From Planctomycetaceae bacterium (lineage in GTDB: Bacteria > Planctomycetota > Planctomycetia > Planctomycetales > Planctomycetaceae): DNA of 64,000 nt. Made by a program: the position numbers and the translations under genes. Of this stretch, positions 1-7,733 are shown piece after piece. The notes under the pieces are model-generated. The model saw only the letters and a list, made by a program, of their open reading frames with translations. It made no database searches and had not been told where the DNA came from. The first letter of the stretch is position 1, and every line of letters starts with the position of its first letter. Location: NCBI GenBank assembly GCA_002724315.1, contig PBOJ01000038.1, positions 1 to 64,000 of the forward strand, in the 5' to 3' direction.

Positions 1-2993
1 GGCCGCTCGGGATCCTCGAGAAACTCGAGTCCGTTCCGGACAGCTTCGTCGTGAACACTTCCTTCCACCGTCGGCAATCGGAACGGGTCGGTCACAACCT
101 CCGGTTCCGTCAATGGTCGCGTTGACGAATTGTCTCCGGGGGTTTGGGGACCGGACGAAGCGGATGCGGCCTCAGCCGCTTTCTCGCCGCGTTGCTTCGA
201 CTCCCAGATCTGCCGGGCCATTTCCTCGTGGGATGCGGGCACAACCGACCGATTCGATTGACCATCTCCGAATTCGCCTGTCTTTTCCGGCGATTTGGAG
301 GACGCAGCTGGCTTCGAGTTCGAACTTTCTTCGAATCGCCGCTTCGCTTTCCGGATACGATCAACCAGGTCGTGGTAGGCAGCTGGCATCCGCTCTGCCC
401 GCGAATCCCGTCCTGAGGACGACTTCGGTGATGGAGTCGTTGACTCGACCGGCGGCTTCTCTTTACTACGGTCCGGTCTCGAATTGAACCGACTACTCAG
501 TCGTTGTTTCGTTCTCCGAATCCCATCAAGAAAACCCTGGTACCCCGCCGGCATCCTCGACGATCGCGGCCGCGGTTCCGGAGTTGCTGGTTCCGGAGTT
601 GCTGGTTCCCGAGTTGCTGGTTCCGGAGTTGCTGGTTCCGGAGTTGCTGAATTGGGCTTGCCCAACCTGGGAACCAACCGATCACTCAGTCGTCTTTTCG
701 TGACGCCGAGACGATCGGCAAGGTCTCGGACGGTCGACGGCACCTGGAAAAATCGCGACTCCGGATTTTCCGCGACCGGGCCGGAAACATCCGGTTCGAG
801 AGTTGTTGGTTTTTTGCCGACAGCGATCGGCGTTGCCTTGGGTTGTGCGACGGACTGTTGCGGAATTTCGCGAGTCCGGTCAATCGGTTCATTGTGAGTG
901 GCCGGAACGACCTTCGGCGGCTCGACGGCTTCGGACTCGGCTGACAGATCGAATCGAGTGGAATCCTCCGATGCCGCTGACTCGGGTCCAGAATTCTCGG
1001 AGGGCATCTCGAGTTGATCAACAGATCCCGGCTCGGCAAACGGGGATGGCTTGGGTTCCAACAACCCTTCGGCCTCCAGGCCGTGGCTGCGTTCCCACGC
1101 ACGTCTCAGAGCATCGCGATAAGCCGCCGGCGTCCATTCGCTCTCAGCCAACTGGACATTGTTGACTGCCAGCAATCGCCCGGTCCGGAAATGCAGGTTG
1201 GCCAGGGCCTGGTTGTAAGCAACCAGGCTGGTGTAGTAGGCAACCTCGGCCTCGGCACGGCTGACCTGGGCCCTGAGCAGGTCATCCAGTGTCTTGGTCC
1301 CGGCGTTGAACACCTCGATCTCGAATTGGCGGACCCTTTCCTGGGCAGCGGCACGTCGGTTGAAGTTTGAGCGGGAGGCGGCTTCGTGAGCGGCCAGTTG
1401 CTGTATCGCATCGGAGAGCTCGTGGCTGATCTCCATTTCCTGGGCATCGAGTACCGCGCGGGCCTTGGCCAGTCGCAGCTCGAGATTCTTGACCTGGGCA
1501 TTCGCGGATCTCAAACCCAGTGGCACGGTGAATTCGACGCCGAGATTCCAGCCGGTGTGATCCGCATGAGAGAGTCCCCGGTAACCGCTGGACAACGGGG
1601 CACGGCTGTTGGAGAACAGGTCGTCACCAAGTGCGTTGATCCTGTAGCCGCCGACCATATCCAGCCTCGGTCGGACCAGGCTGCGAGCCGCCTTGAGTTG
1701 CAGTTCCATGCTGCGAATCGACCAGCGCTGCCGTCTCAGTTCGACCCGCTGCGTCAGTGCCTCGACCAGGTTCGCTTCCCAGTTGGGTTCGAAACGGGCC
1801 GTCACCAGTTCATCCGAAGGCCTCAAGACCGTCCCATCGCTGGCCGGCAGCCCGAGCATTCGCCTCAAGACCGTTTCGGCACGGTAGAGTTCGCTGAGAG
1901 CCGCCTCGGCCTGGGCCCGTGTCTGAAAAAATCGATCCCGGGCGAGGGGTTCATCAGAGTTGGTGAAACCCTGCTTTCCCCCACCGTCGAGGATGACCTT
2001 GGTATCCCGCCAGGATTTCTGGGCACTGTTGCGAGCCGTCACAGCGGCATCCCACTTGCGGTAGGCCAGGTAGAGTTCCCAGTAGAGATCCTCGACGTCC
2101 TTGACCAGGTTGATCGCCGACTGTTCGAACTGGGTCAGTGTCAGGTCATTATTGATCCGCGCAATCAGGACACCCTGGCTGACCCCACTGAGACCACGAA
2201 ATTGCTGTGTGACCGGGCCGGCAATCCGAGTGAACTCGGTTCCCGAACCTGCCAGCAGCGGTTGCCGGTAGCCGACGTTGACGTTGCCGGTGTAGGTCGA
2301 GGGGTGCAGGTTGAATGAGCCACCGCCCACCGACGTCGACGCGGGGATGTTGCTGCCGAAATAGGACCAGTCGTGACCAACCGAGAGGCTGGCACCATAC
2401 CCCAGTTGCTTGCGGAGTGTTGAGGTGAAATTCCCCGTCTCACCAACCGAGCTGGAAAGACCTCCGGAGATAAAGGTGTTGTTCTGTGGCGTCTCGTTGC
2501 GACCCCAGATCATCGTCGTGGTGAACTCGGGATCGAATGCCGCCAGGGCAGCGGTCACACCACGTCCTCCGAACAAAACACCCGTCTCCTGTATCGCCGG
2601 GTCCCAGATCGAAGCGACTCGGTCCGGTGAGGACAGGATGGCGTTGCCGGGCGAGAGGAACCCGTTGCGACTGCGAATCACCGGGTTGTTCTCCAACGCC
2701 AGCTTCAGTGCTTCGGCAAGTCCCAGGTCACGGATCACGTCCTCGGTCGGGGCCGTAATGGTTCGCGGCGGCCGCTTCCACCCCTTGCGTGGAGAAACGG
2801 TCGGACCATCAGTCGGCCTCGAAAGCGACATCTCGCGGTTTCGGTAATGTTCGAGTGTCGCGTCACCGAGCCAGGTCACATCGCGTCCGGGTCCAGCACA
2901 ACCGGCCAGCGCAATGACCACCGCCAGCGCGCAACGCACCACCGGAATCCTCGACACCGTCACTAAGCACACCAGTGGACTGCAAACAGGCAT
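1..2993 (-). CDS. TolC-family outer membrane lipoprotein with long repeat-bearing C-terminal extension (3' end beyond window)
   Basis: Outer-membrane efflux/secretion channel of the TolC (OEP) type. The frame is open from an ATG at 2993 to the left edge, about 997 codons visible. A GTG at 2957 is an alternative start and gives a tighter lipoprotein signal. The lipobox is ALAGC, with the acylated Cys at residue 32 from the ATG. Residues of about 100-620 carry the two OEP repeats of long amphipathic helices (for example the stretches ending LANLHFRTGRLL and VEDLYWELYLAYRKWD). Beyond about residue 620, where ordinary TolC proteins stop, there are some 375 more residues. These are Pro/Ser/Glu-rich linkers with five copies of a short helical motif and a PEPAT tandem repeat. 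The family call is firm; the role of the extension is unknown. No inner-membrane partner gene is visible. Confidence 0.85.
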   Translation of the reverse strand, partial: MPVCSPLVCLVTVSRIPVVRCALAVVIALAGCAGPGRDVTWLGDATLEHYRNREMSLSRPTDGPTVSPRKGWKRPPRTITAPTEDVIRDLGLAEALKLALENNPVIRSRNGFLSPGNAILSSPDRVASIWDPAIQETGVLFGGRGVTAALAAFDPEFTTTMIWGRNETPQNNTFISGGLSSSVGETGNFTSTLRKQLGYGASLSVGHDWSYFGSNIPASTSVGGGSFNLHPSTYTGNVNVGYRQPLLAGSGTEFTRIAGPVTQQFRGLSGVSQGVLIARINNDLTLTQFEQSAINLVKDVEDLYWELYLAYRKWDAAVTARNSAQKSWRDTKVILDGGGKQGFTNSDEPLARDRFFQTRAQAEAALSELYRAETVLRRMLGLPASDGTVLRPSDELVTARFEPNWEANLVEALTQRVELRRQRWSIRSMELQLKAARSLVRPRLDMVGGYRINALGDDLFSNSRAPLSSGYRGLSHADHTGWNLGVEFTVPLGLRSANAQVKNLELRLAKARAVLDAQEMEISHELSDAIQQLAAHEAASRSNFNRRAAAQERVRQFEIEVFNAGTKTLDDLLRAQVSRAEAEVAYYTSLVAYNQALANLHFRTGRLLAVNNVQLAESEWTPAAYRDALRRAWERSHGLEAEGLLEPKPSPFAEPGSVDQLEMPSENSGPESAASEDSTRFDLSAESEAVEPPKVVPATHNEPIDRTREIPQQSVAQPKATPIAVGKKPTTLEPDVSGPVAENPESRFFQVPSTVRDLADRLGVTKRRLSDRLVPRLGKPNSATPEPATPEPATREPATPEPATPEPRPRSSRMPAGYQGFLDGIRRTKQRLSSRFNSRPDRSKEKPPVESTTPSPKSSSGRDSRAERMPAAYHDLVDRIRKAKRRFEESSNSKPAASSKSPEKTGEFGDGQSNRSVVPASHEEMARQIWESKQRGEKAAEAASASSGPQTPGDNSSTRPLTEPEVVTDPFRLPTVEGSVHDEAVRNGLEFLEDPER
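574..648 (-). repeat. 15-bp tandem repeat, five copies, coding for PEPAT units
   Basis: Five head-to-tail copies of the plus-strand unit GGTTCCGGAGTTGCT, with one substitution in the third copy. The unit length is a multiple of three and, on the minus strand, codes for Pro-Glu-Pro-Ala-Thr repeats in the linker of the TolC-like extension. Copy-number changes would therefore only lengthen or shorten the linker. Confidence 0.9.
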
Positions 2994-3022
2994 TTCTGAG
3001 CCGCGCAATGGCCAACGCTACA

Positions 3023-3037
3023 ACCGTTACAAACGGT
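3023..3037. promoter_or_regulatory. Palindrome ACCGTTACAAACGGT upstream of the TolC-like gene
   Basis: Six-base perfect inverted arms separated by three bases, 30-44 bases upstream of the ATG at 2993. A TTGACG hexamer that could be a -35 box lies just upstream on the minus strand (about 3050-3055), so the palindrome would fall in the core promoter region. Its geometry suits a repressor operator, but no regulator gene is adjacent and this is inference. Confidence 0.3.
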
Positions 3038-3094
3038 ATCGACGGAATGACCGTCAAACCTTAACAGCATCTGCAGCGTCTCAAGCCAACCGGC

Positions 3095-3421
3095 TCAGTC
3101 CCCATCGGCGGTGGACTGAGCCGATCCGACCGGTTCCTTACCCGGAGCGAACTCGCGGTAGGGCCTCCCCAGCCACCTCTTGATCAGCACGACTTCCCCG
3201 GCGTCATTACCCTCGATCGCGTGACCCAGGAACTGAAGCCCGTACCCGCCAACGAAACTGGCCACCGCCCACCACCACGGTTCCTGCTGTCGCGAGATCA
3301 GGATCGCAGTCACGACAAACGTCAACGGCACACCCAGCAGGTGCAGCAAGCGATTCAGCGGATGTGTGTGTCGCTGAATGTAGTTGGTGAGGAATCGCTG
3401 GAGCATCGGTTCCCTCGGCAT
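3095..3421 (-). CDS. Mpo1-like (DUF962) small membrane protein
   Basis: 108 residues from the ATG at 3421. The N-terminal block QRHTHPLNRLLHLLGVPLTF and the later block GYGLQFLGHAIEGN are the two histidine-bearing signatures of the DUF962/Mpo1-like family. They flank two hydrophobic segments separated by a short loop. The yeast member Mpo1 is an iron-dependent dioxygenase acting on 2-hydroxy fatty acids; bacterial members are mostly uncharacterised. The longer frame to 3535 would add a basic, low-complexity leader and overlap lpxK, so it was not used. The gene is divergent from lpxK with about 90 bases between the starts. Confidence 0.75.
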   Translation of the reverse strand: MPREPMLQRFLTNYIQRHTHPLNRLLHLLGVPLTFVVTAILISRQQEPWWWAVASFVGGYGLQFLGHAIEGNDAGEVVLIKRWLGRPYREFAPGKEPVGSAQSTADGD

Positions 3422-3512
3422 GGACGCCGCATTGTGGCGATCGGATGCGGCCTTTGCCAGCCTTGCCACATTCCCGCTGGTGGCAGCCGGTGGTTTCTGG
3501 TATCTCCCGGTC

Positions 3513-4604
3513 GTGGACGAAACGGCCTTCCGCAAACTGGTTTCCGGCGAACGCCGCGGCCCGGCCGCTGCGGGTTTCCGGTACGTGCTCTGGCTGATGC
3601 AGTGGCCTTACCGTGCCGTCATCGGTGCCAGGAACCTCGGCTTCCGCCTGCGAATCTTTCCGTCCCACTCGGTCGAAGCCCCCGTCATCAGCGTCGGCAA
3701 CCTGACCACCGGCGGCACCGGCAAGACTCCCCTGGTCGCCTGGCTGGCCGAACATCTCCGCGAAACCGGACACCGGGTCGGGCTGCTCAGCCGGGGATAC
3801 CGCGGCGAAGACAACGGGACGGGCAATGACGAAAAGAAACTGCTCGAAGCACTCTGCGGTGACATCCCGCACGTCCAGGATCCCGACCGGGTGTCCGGTG
3901 CCGACCAGGCAATCAACGCACACGAATGCAACGTACTGATCCTTGATGACGGTTTCCAGCACCGTCGCCTCGGCCGCGACCTGGACATCGTTCTGGTCGA
4001 TGCAACATGCCCTTTCGGCTTCGGCCACCTTTTGCCGCGCGGACTGCTTCGAGAACCCACAGGTTCACTCGGCCGATCGTCCATCATCGTGCTGACCCGG
4101 GTCGATCACCTCGACCCGACGCAACGCGATTCTCTCAAACAACAGGTCATGACGTTGGCCGGACACGACCGCGTGGCCGAAGCCACGTTCCCAACCGTCG
4201 GACTGGTCAATGCCGACGGATCCACCCAGTCGCTCGAAGAGCTTTCGGGGGCGCGCGTGGCGGCGTTCTGCGGAATCGGCAACCCCGAGGCGTTCTTCGA
4301 CAGCCTGTCCGTCATCGCCAGTCGGGCGTTTCCCGACCACCATCTCTACACCGACGACGACCTCGACACGCTGGCTCGATGGGCCGACGAATCCGGAGCC
4401 GACCTGCTGCTGACAACCCGCAAGGACCTGGTCAAGATCCCCCGTCGCCAGCTCGGACGGACACCGTTGTGGGCGGTCGACACCGGACTCAACTGGGTCT
4501 CGGGATTCGACGTGGTCGAACAAGGCCTCGAAGATGCGTTGCTCAATTGCTCGCCGAAAGACGATCGATCGAGTCCTGCAGTTCATCGATCCGCGAGAGC
4601 ATGA
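3513..4604 (+). CDS. lpxK: Tetraacyldisaccharide 4'-kinase LpxK
   Basis: Phosphorylates the 4' position of the lipid A precursor at the inner membrane. The Walker A loop is in VGNLTTGGTGKTPLVAWLAE. It is followed by LLSRGYRG and the family block LDDGFQHRRLGRDLDIVLVD, then CGIGNPEAFF and LLTTRKDLVKI. The GTG at 3513 gives 363 residues and places the family N-terminus (RKLVSGERRGPAAAGFRYVL) right after the start; the frame could begin as far up as 3384. The 3' end overlaps the convergent gene by 62 bases. Together with TolC this indicates lipid A synthesis. The other lpx genes are not in the window. Confidence 0.93.
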   Translation: MDETAFRKLVSGERRGPAAAGFRYVLWLMQWPYRAVIGARNLGFRLRIFPSHSVEAPVISVGNLTTGGTGKTPLVAWLAEHLRETGHRVGLLSRGYRGEDNGTGNDEKKLLEALCGDIPHVQDPDRVSGADQAINAHECNVLILDDGFQHRRLGRDLDIVLVDATCPFGFGHLLPRGLLREPTGSLGRSSIIVLTRVDHLDPTQRDSLKQQVMTLAGHDRVAEATFPTVGLVNADGSTQSLEELSGARVAAFCGIGNPEAFFDSLSVIASRAFPDHHLYTDDDLDTLARWADESGADLLLTTRKDLVKIPRRQLGRTPLWAVDTGLNWVSGFDVVEQGLEDALLNCSPKDDRSSPAVHRSARA

Positions 4605-5202
4605 CGGCCGAAAGGGTCAGGGAGATCATCGAGGTTGTCAGGAGAGTGATTTCGAAGGAATCGAGTCCCCCCTGTCCATCGAGACCGAAACGGTGGATCG
4701 GATCGAATCGATCGTCGACACTCGCTTCCCCGCTTTGTCCGCGAACCTCCACGTCCGCTCCAGCCGACAGGTCCAAGCGTTGGCGGGATCGGGGTGGAGC
4801 GGAATCGGTCGTCCACAACCGGCTGATCGTCACCGAGGAACCAACCCGCACACAGTAGACACCGCCGGACAGGCCCGTCACTCGATAGTCGCCCAACTCG
4901 CCGGTCTTCACACGGGCCACCACGCGTCTTTGCCGGGAAACGACAACGGTGAGTCCGACCAGCGGCCGCCCCTGGTCATCTCGCACGCGACCTGACAGGG
5001 TGCCGCCGGAACCGAGTTGGATATCGAGAATCCGGACCGGTGGCCCAACTTCCGGTTCGGGCCCATGCGTTCGTTTCTCCAACACGGAATCGGCATCCAC
5101 CGCCTCGGCCAGGATCCAGGTTGGCCCCGGCACCAGCATAGCCGCGACGGCCATCCACATCAGGATGACGGCGGGATGTCGTTCTGGTCGAAAGAGCATC
5201 AT
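4543..5202 (-). CDS. Secreted/anchored protein with one carboxypeptidase-regulatory (Ig-like) domain, paralogue 1 of 3
   Basis: 219 residues. An N-terminal signal or anchor (PAVILMWMAVAAMLVPGP) is followed by a single beta-sandwich of the carboxypeptidase-regulatory type at about residues 58-125. Its conserved path is DIQLGSGGTLSGRV, GLTVVVSRQRRVVA, GDYRVTGLSGGVYCVRVG, then SRLWTTDSAPP. A hydrophobic segment near the C-terminus (TLLTTSMISLTLSAVMLSRI) is followed by a short helical tail. The next two genes encode the same architecture. Function is unknown; such domains usually serve as extracellular structural or binding modules. The two ATGs at the start (5202 and 5199) are equivalent choices. 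Confidence 0.75.
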   Translation of the reverse strand: MMLFRPERHPAVILMWMAVAAMLVPGPTWILAEAVDADSVLEKRTHGPEPEVGPPVRILDIQLGSGGTLSGRVRDDQGRPLVGLTVVVSRQRRVVARVKTGELGDYRVTGLSGGVYCVRVGSSVTISRLWTTDSAPPRSRQRLDLSAGADVEVRGQSGEASVDDRFDPIHRFGLDGQGGLDSFEITLLTTSMISLTLSAVMLSRIDELQDSIDRLSASN

Positions 5203-5260
5203 GAGCTACCAATGTCTCTCGTCGAAAAACTGTGATCAGCGATCCTGTTCGCCGGAGAAG

Positions 5261-5812
5261 CTAGGGACTGGCTGGGGGATCATCGTCGTCGAGTTCGGCG
5301 ATCAAGAAAATGGCTCCCGCGATTCCCGCAAAGACCAAAACGGTCGATGTGATCGGGCTGGCGAACAGATCCCCCGGTGACGGCTCGGTGGTCTCCGACG
5401 GAGATTCTTCATCCTGGCCGCGGACGACCGGCGCGTCGGCCACGACTCGCAGGAGACTGTCTGCTCCCCGGGGAGCGGTGCCTGCGGACCAGACTCGGAC
5501 AAGCGTCAGACTGTCACCAACCCGAAACTGGTACAACCCGCCCGGGAGATCGGTAATGGCGTAACGCCCATCGGCGTCGGTGCGAGTCCGGGCCACCACG
5601 CGGCGGCCTCGGTGGACATTGACGACGGTCCCGCCACGCGGCCGGTGCCTGGTGTCAACCACCCGGCCGGCAAGAGTCCCGTCGGGGGACAGCACCACGT
5701 CAACAACCTTCGCGGATGCGACCAGGCCGGCGGCTGGCAAACGAACCTGGATCCCCAACAGGCTGGTCATCGTCAGAAACACAACCAGGCGTCGAGCGGA
5801 TGAGTGTTTCAT
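5261..5812 (-). CDS. Secreted/anchored Ig-like domain protein, paralogue 2 of 3
   Basis: 183 residues from the ATG at 5812 (MKHSSARRLVVFL), which opens directly into a signal peptide; the longer frame to 5899 adds an unlikely leader. The Ig-like domain runs through VVLSPDGTLAGRVVD, VNVHRGRRVVARTRTDADG, YAITDLPGGLYQFRVG and VRVWSAGTAPRGA. The C-terminal end is a transmembrane-like stretch (TSTVLVFAGIAGAIFLIA) followed by the acidic tail ELDDDDPPASP. It has the same order and spacing as its neighbours, which implies local duplication. Function unknown. Confidence 0.75.
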   Translation of the reverse strand: MKHSSARRLVVFLTMTSLLGIQVRLPAAGLVASAKVVDVVLSPDGTLAGRVVDTRHRPRGGTVVNVHRGRRVVARTRTDADGRYAITDLPGGLYQFRVGDSLTLVRVWSAGTAPRGADSLLRVVADAPVVRGQDEESPSETTEPSPGDLFASPITSTVLVFAGIAGAIFLIAELDDDDPPASP

Positions 5813-5902
5813 GATTTGGAACCTCTTCCGACTGCGAAGAGCAACGTCAGCAGACCAACGGATGGAAACAGGCTTGGGGGAGGAGGGAATGGTCAACACG
5901 GA

Positions 5903-6544
5903 TCAGGGGCTGGCCGCACGGTTATCGTCATCGTCATCGTCCATCGTCACGACAATCACCCCGCTCACCGCGGTCACAACCGCGGTGGTCACCAGCGGAC
6001 CGAAAAAGGCCGCGCCGGGCGAAGTGTAATAGCCGGGGAAAATCATGCCGCCACCGGGGACCTGATACGGCTGGAAGGGATAGGCAGGCACGGGTTGAAC
6101 CGCGTAGTTCGGCATCGGGGCGTAGGGCAACTGGGCCACGACGACGGCCTGCTGTGTCACCGACGACACGGGGGTCACCACATCGTGAACCAGGACCAGG
6201 CGGTGTTGTGAGGCGGGAGGAGCGGTGCCGGTTGCCCAGGCCCGAACGGACTGCCCGGTCCCCGGAGTGGCCACCCAGTAGATCCCTCCGTCGAGTCCCC
6301 CGAGCCGAAAGCCTCCATCGGTGGCCATCGGGGCCTCGGCAACCAGGTGAGATCCGCGGAAGACCGACACTCTCCGGGCACCCGGTGCCAGGCCATCAAC
6401 CGAGCGAACCTCGCCGGTCAGTGTCCCGTTCGAGTCGAGTTCCACGTCGACCGGGACATTGCTGCGCAACGAGTTCGCAACGCACTCCCGAGAGGGTGCG
6501 AGCAAGAGCCCAAACGACACAATGAACAGCAGTGTGGGTTTCAC
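5903..6544 (-). CDS. Secreted/anchored Ig-like domain protein, paralogue 3 of 3
   Basis: 213 residues from a GTG at 6544 that yields a clean signal peptide (MKPTLLFIVSFGLLLAPS). The frame also allows a GTG at 6595. The Ig-like domain passes through VELDSNGTLTGEVRS, RRVSVFRGSHLVAEAPMATD, FRLGGLDGGIYWVATPG and VRAWATGTAPPAS. A Pro/Tyr-rich linker (about residues 125-170) precedes a hydrophobic segment (PLVTTAVVTAVSGVIVVTM) and a poly-Asp tail ending NRAASP. It is the most diverged of the three paralogues, with the longest linker. Start uncertain, family relationship clear. Confidence 0.72.
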   Translation of the reverse strand: MKPTLLFIVSFGLLLAPSRECVANSLRSNVPVDVELDSNGTLTGEVRSVDGLAPGARRVSVFRGSHLVAEAPMATDGGFRLGGLDGGIYWVATPGTGQSVRAWATGTAPPASQHRLVLVHDVVTPVSSVTQQAVVVAQLPYAPMPNYAVQPVPAYPFQPYQVPGGGMIFPGYYTSPGAAFFGPLVTTAVVTAVSGVIVVTMDDDDDDNRAASP

Positions 6545-6754
6545 CGGGAGAGTCAAGAAATTCGAATGGGTTGAAGACGTCGAACCGGACAACACAACAC
6601 GAAACCCGTGCCCAACGGCCGGGCCGAATCGAGAAACCGGAGTGGATTGTGAGGGAGAAGTGAGACAGAGAGAGCGGGATTCTATTGATCACCGCAGACG
6701 GGTCAAGACGTTTTTCCACGGTCGGTGTCCGGTTCTGGACCAACTCTCTCCCCC

Positions 6755-6783
6755 TTGCCTCAAGCTCCGGGCGACGCTAGGCT
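6755..6783 (+). promoter_or_regulatory. Sigma-70-type promoter of tRNA-Thr
   Basis: TTGCCT (6755-6760) and TAGGCT (6778-6783) are separated by exactly 17 bases. A start about 7 bases after the -10 box would fall near 6790, six bases before the tRNA. Confidence 0.6.
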
Positions 6784-6795
6784 AACCCCGCTTCA

Positions 6796-6868
6796 GCCGC
6801 TGTAGCTCAGTTGGTAGAGCGAGGCATTCGTAATGCCTAGGTCGGGAGTTCGAGTCTCCCCGGCGGCT
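6796..6868 (+). tRNA. tRNA-Thr (anticodon CGT)
   Basis: Full cloverleaf of 73 bases. The acceptor arm GCCGCTG pairs with CGGCGGC (one G-T pair), with discriminator T. The D arm is GCTC/GAGC. The anticodon stem AGGCA/TGCCT encloses loop TTCGTAA with anticodon CGT. The T arm is GGGAG/CTCCC with loop TTCGAGT. It reads ACG. No CCA is encoded. Confidence 0.97.
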
Positions 6869-6883
6869 CTCACGAATTCTCTT

Positions 6884-6919
6884 GGAAGTTGCTCTCTGAC
6901 AGTGACTTCCATTTTTTTT
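6884..6919 (+). terminator. Rho-independent terminator after tRNA-Thr
   Basis: Arms GGAAGT (6884-6889) and ACTTCC (6905-6910) form a stem, followed after one A by eight consecutive T residues (6912-6919). It lies 15 bases past the tRNA and upstream of the esterase start, so it insulates the two units. Confidence 0.7.
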
Positions 6920-6983
6920 GTTCCGGCCAGATGAACCAGCCAGATTGATTCAGAATCGTCGCGACTGGCCCATGGAGTCCCAC

Positions 6984-7721
6984 ATGTTCCCGCGCACCCT
7001 TTCGATGGGACTTGCGTTCCTTTGCCTCTCAGCCATCACCCTTCAAGCTGCAGACCCCGACAAGAAACCGGCCTTCAAGTCGGTGACACCCGAATCCCGT
7101 AAGGCGGCCTGGTGGACCAAGCGGCACGACAAGAAACTGGTTGACCTCAAGGCGCAGAAGGCCGTTGACCTGCTGATGATCGGCGACTCGATCACGCACG
7201 GCTGGGAAAACCGCGGCAAGGCAGCCTGGTCAGAATTCTACGCCAAGCGGAATGCCTTCAACATCGGTTACAGCGGTGACCGCACCGAACACGTGATCTG
7301 GCGATTGCAGCACGGCGAGATCGACGGCATCGCCCCGAAGCTCGCCGTGATCATGATCGGCACCAACAACACCGGTCACCGCCAGGATCCCGCCGAACAA
7401 ACCGCAGCGGGCATCAAGAAGATCCTCGAGGTTCTCAAGAAAAAACTCCCCAGGACCAGGGTCCTGCTGCTGGCTGTTTTCCCGCGCGGAGCCACCAACG
7501 ATGACAAGCTCAGAAAGATCAACGACGGGATCAACAAGAGCATCCGGGGCTTCGCCGATGGAAAACGCGTGCACTTCCTGAACATCAACGCAACCTTCCT
7601 CGACGACGACGGCAAGCTGCCGAAATCGGTGATGCCCGACCTGCTGCACCCCAATGAAAAGGGTTACAGGATGTGGGCCGCCGCACAGGAACCGACGATC
7701 AAGAAGCTTCTGGCCGAGTGA
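6984..7721 (+). CDS. Secreted GDSL/SGNH-type esterase (PAF-acetylhydrolase-like)
   Basis: 245 residues from the ATG at 6984, which has GGAG six bases upstream (an in-frame ATG at 6972 is the alternative). The signal peptide is [26 protein letters not shown] blocks are visible in order: [12 protein letters not shown] with the nucleophile Ser, [14 protein letters not shown] (Gly block), [10 protein letters not shown] (Asn block) and the catalytic [10 protein letters not shown]. The order and spacing match the platelet-activating-factor acetylhydrolase beta/gamma subfamily, which in planctomycetes probably deacetylates carbohydrates. Substrate not determinable. It stands alone and converges on the acyltransferase. 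Confidence 0.88.
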   Translation: MFPRTLSMGLAFLCLSAITLQAADPDKKPAFKSVTPESRKAAWWTKRHDKKLVDLKAQKAVDLLMIGDSITHGWENRGKAAWSEFYAKRNAFNIGYSGDRTEHVIWRLQHGEIDGIAPKLAVIMIGTNNTGHRQDPAEQTAAGIKKILEVLKKKLPRTRVLLLAVFPRGATNDDKLRKINDGINKSIRGFADGKRVHFLNINATFLDDDGKLPKSVMPDLLHPNEKGYRMWAAAQEPTIKKLLAE

Positions 7722-7733
7722 TCCGGCCGTCGG

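Noticed and set aside
1386-2318. Plus-strand open frame of 310 codons in the TolC-like gene
   Set aside because: Mirror frame; the minus strand carries the full OEP repeats in an uninterrupted frame.
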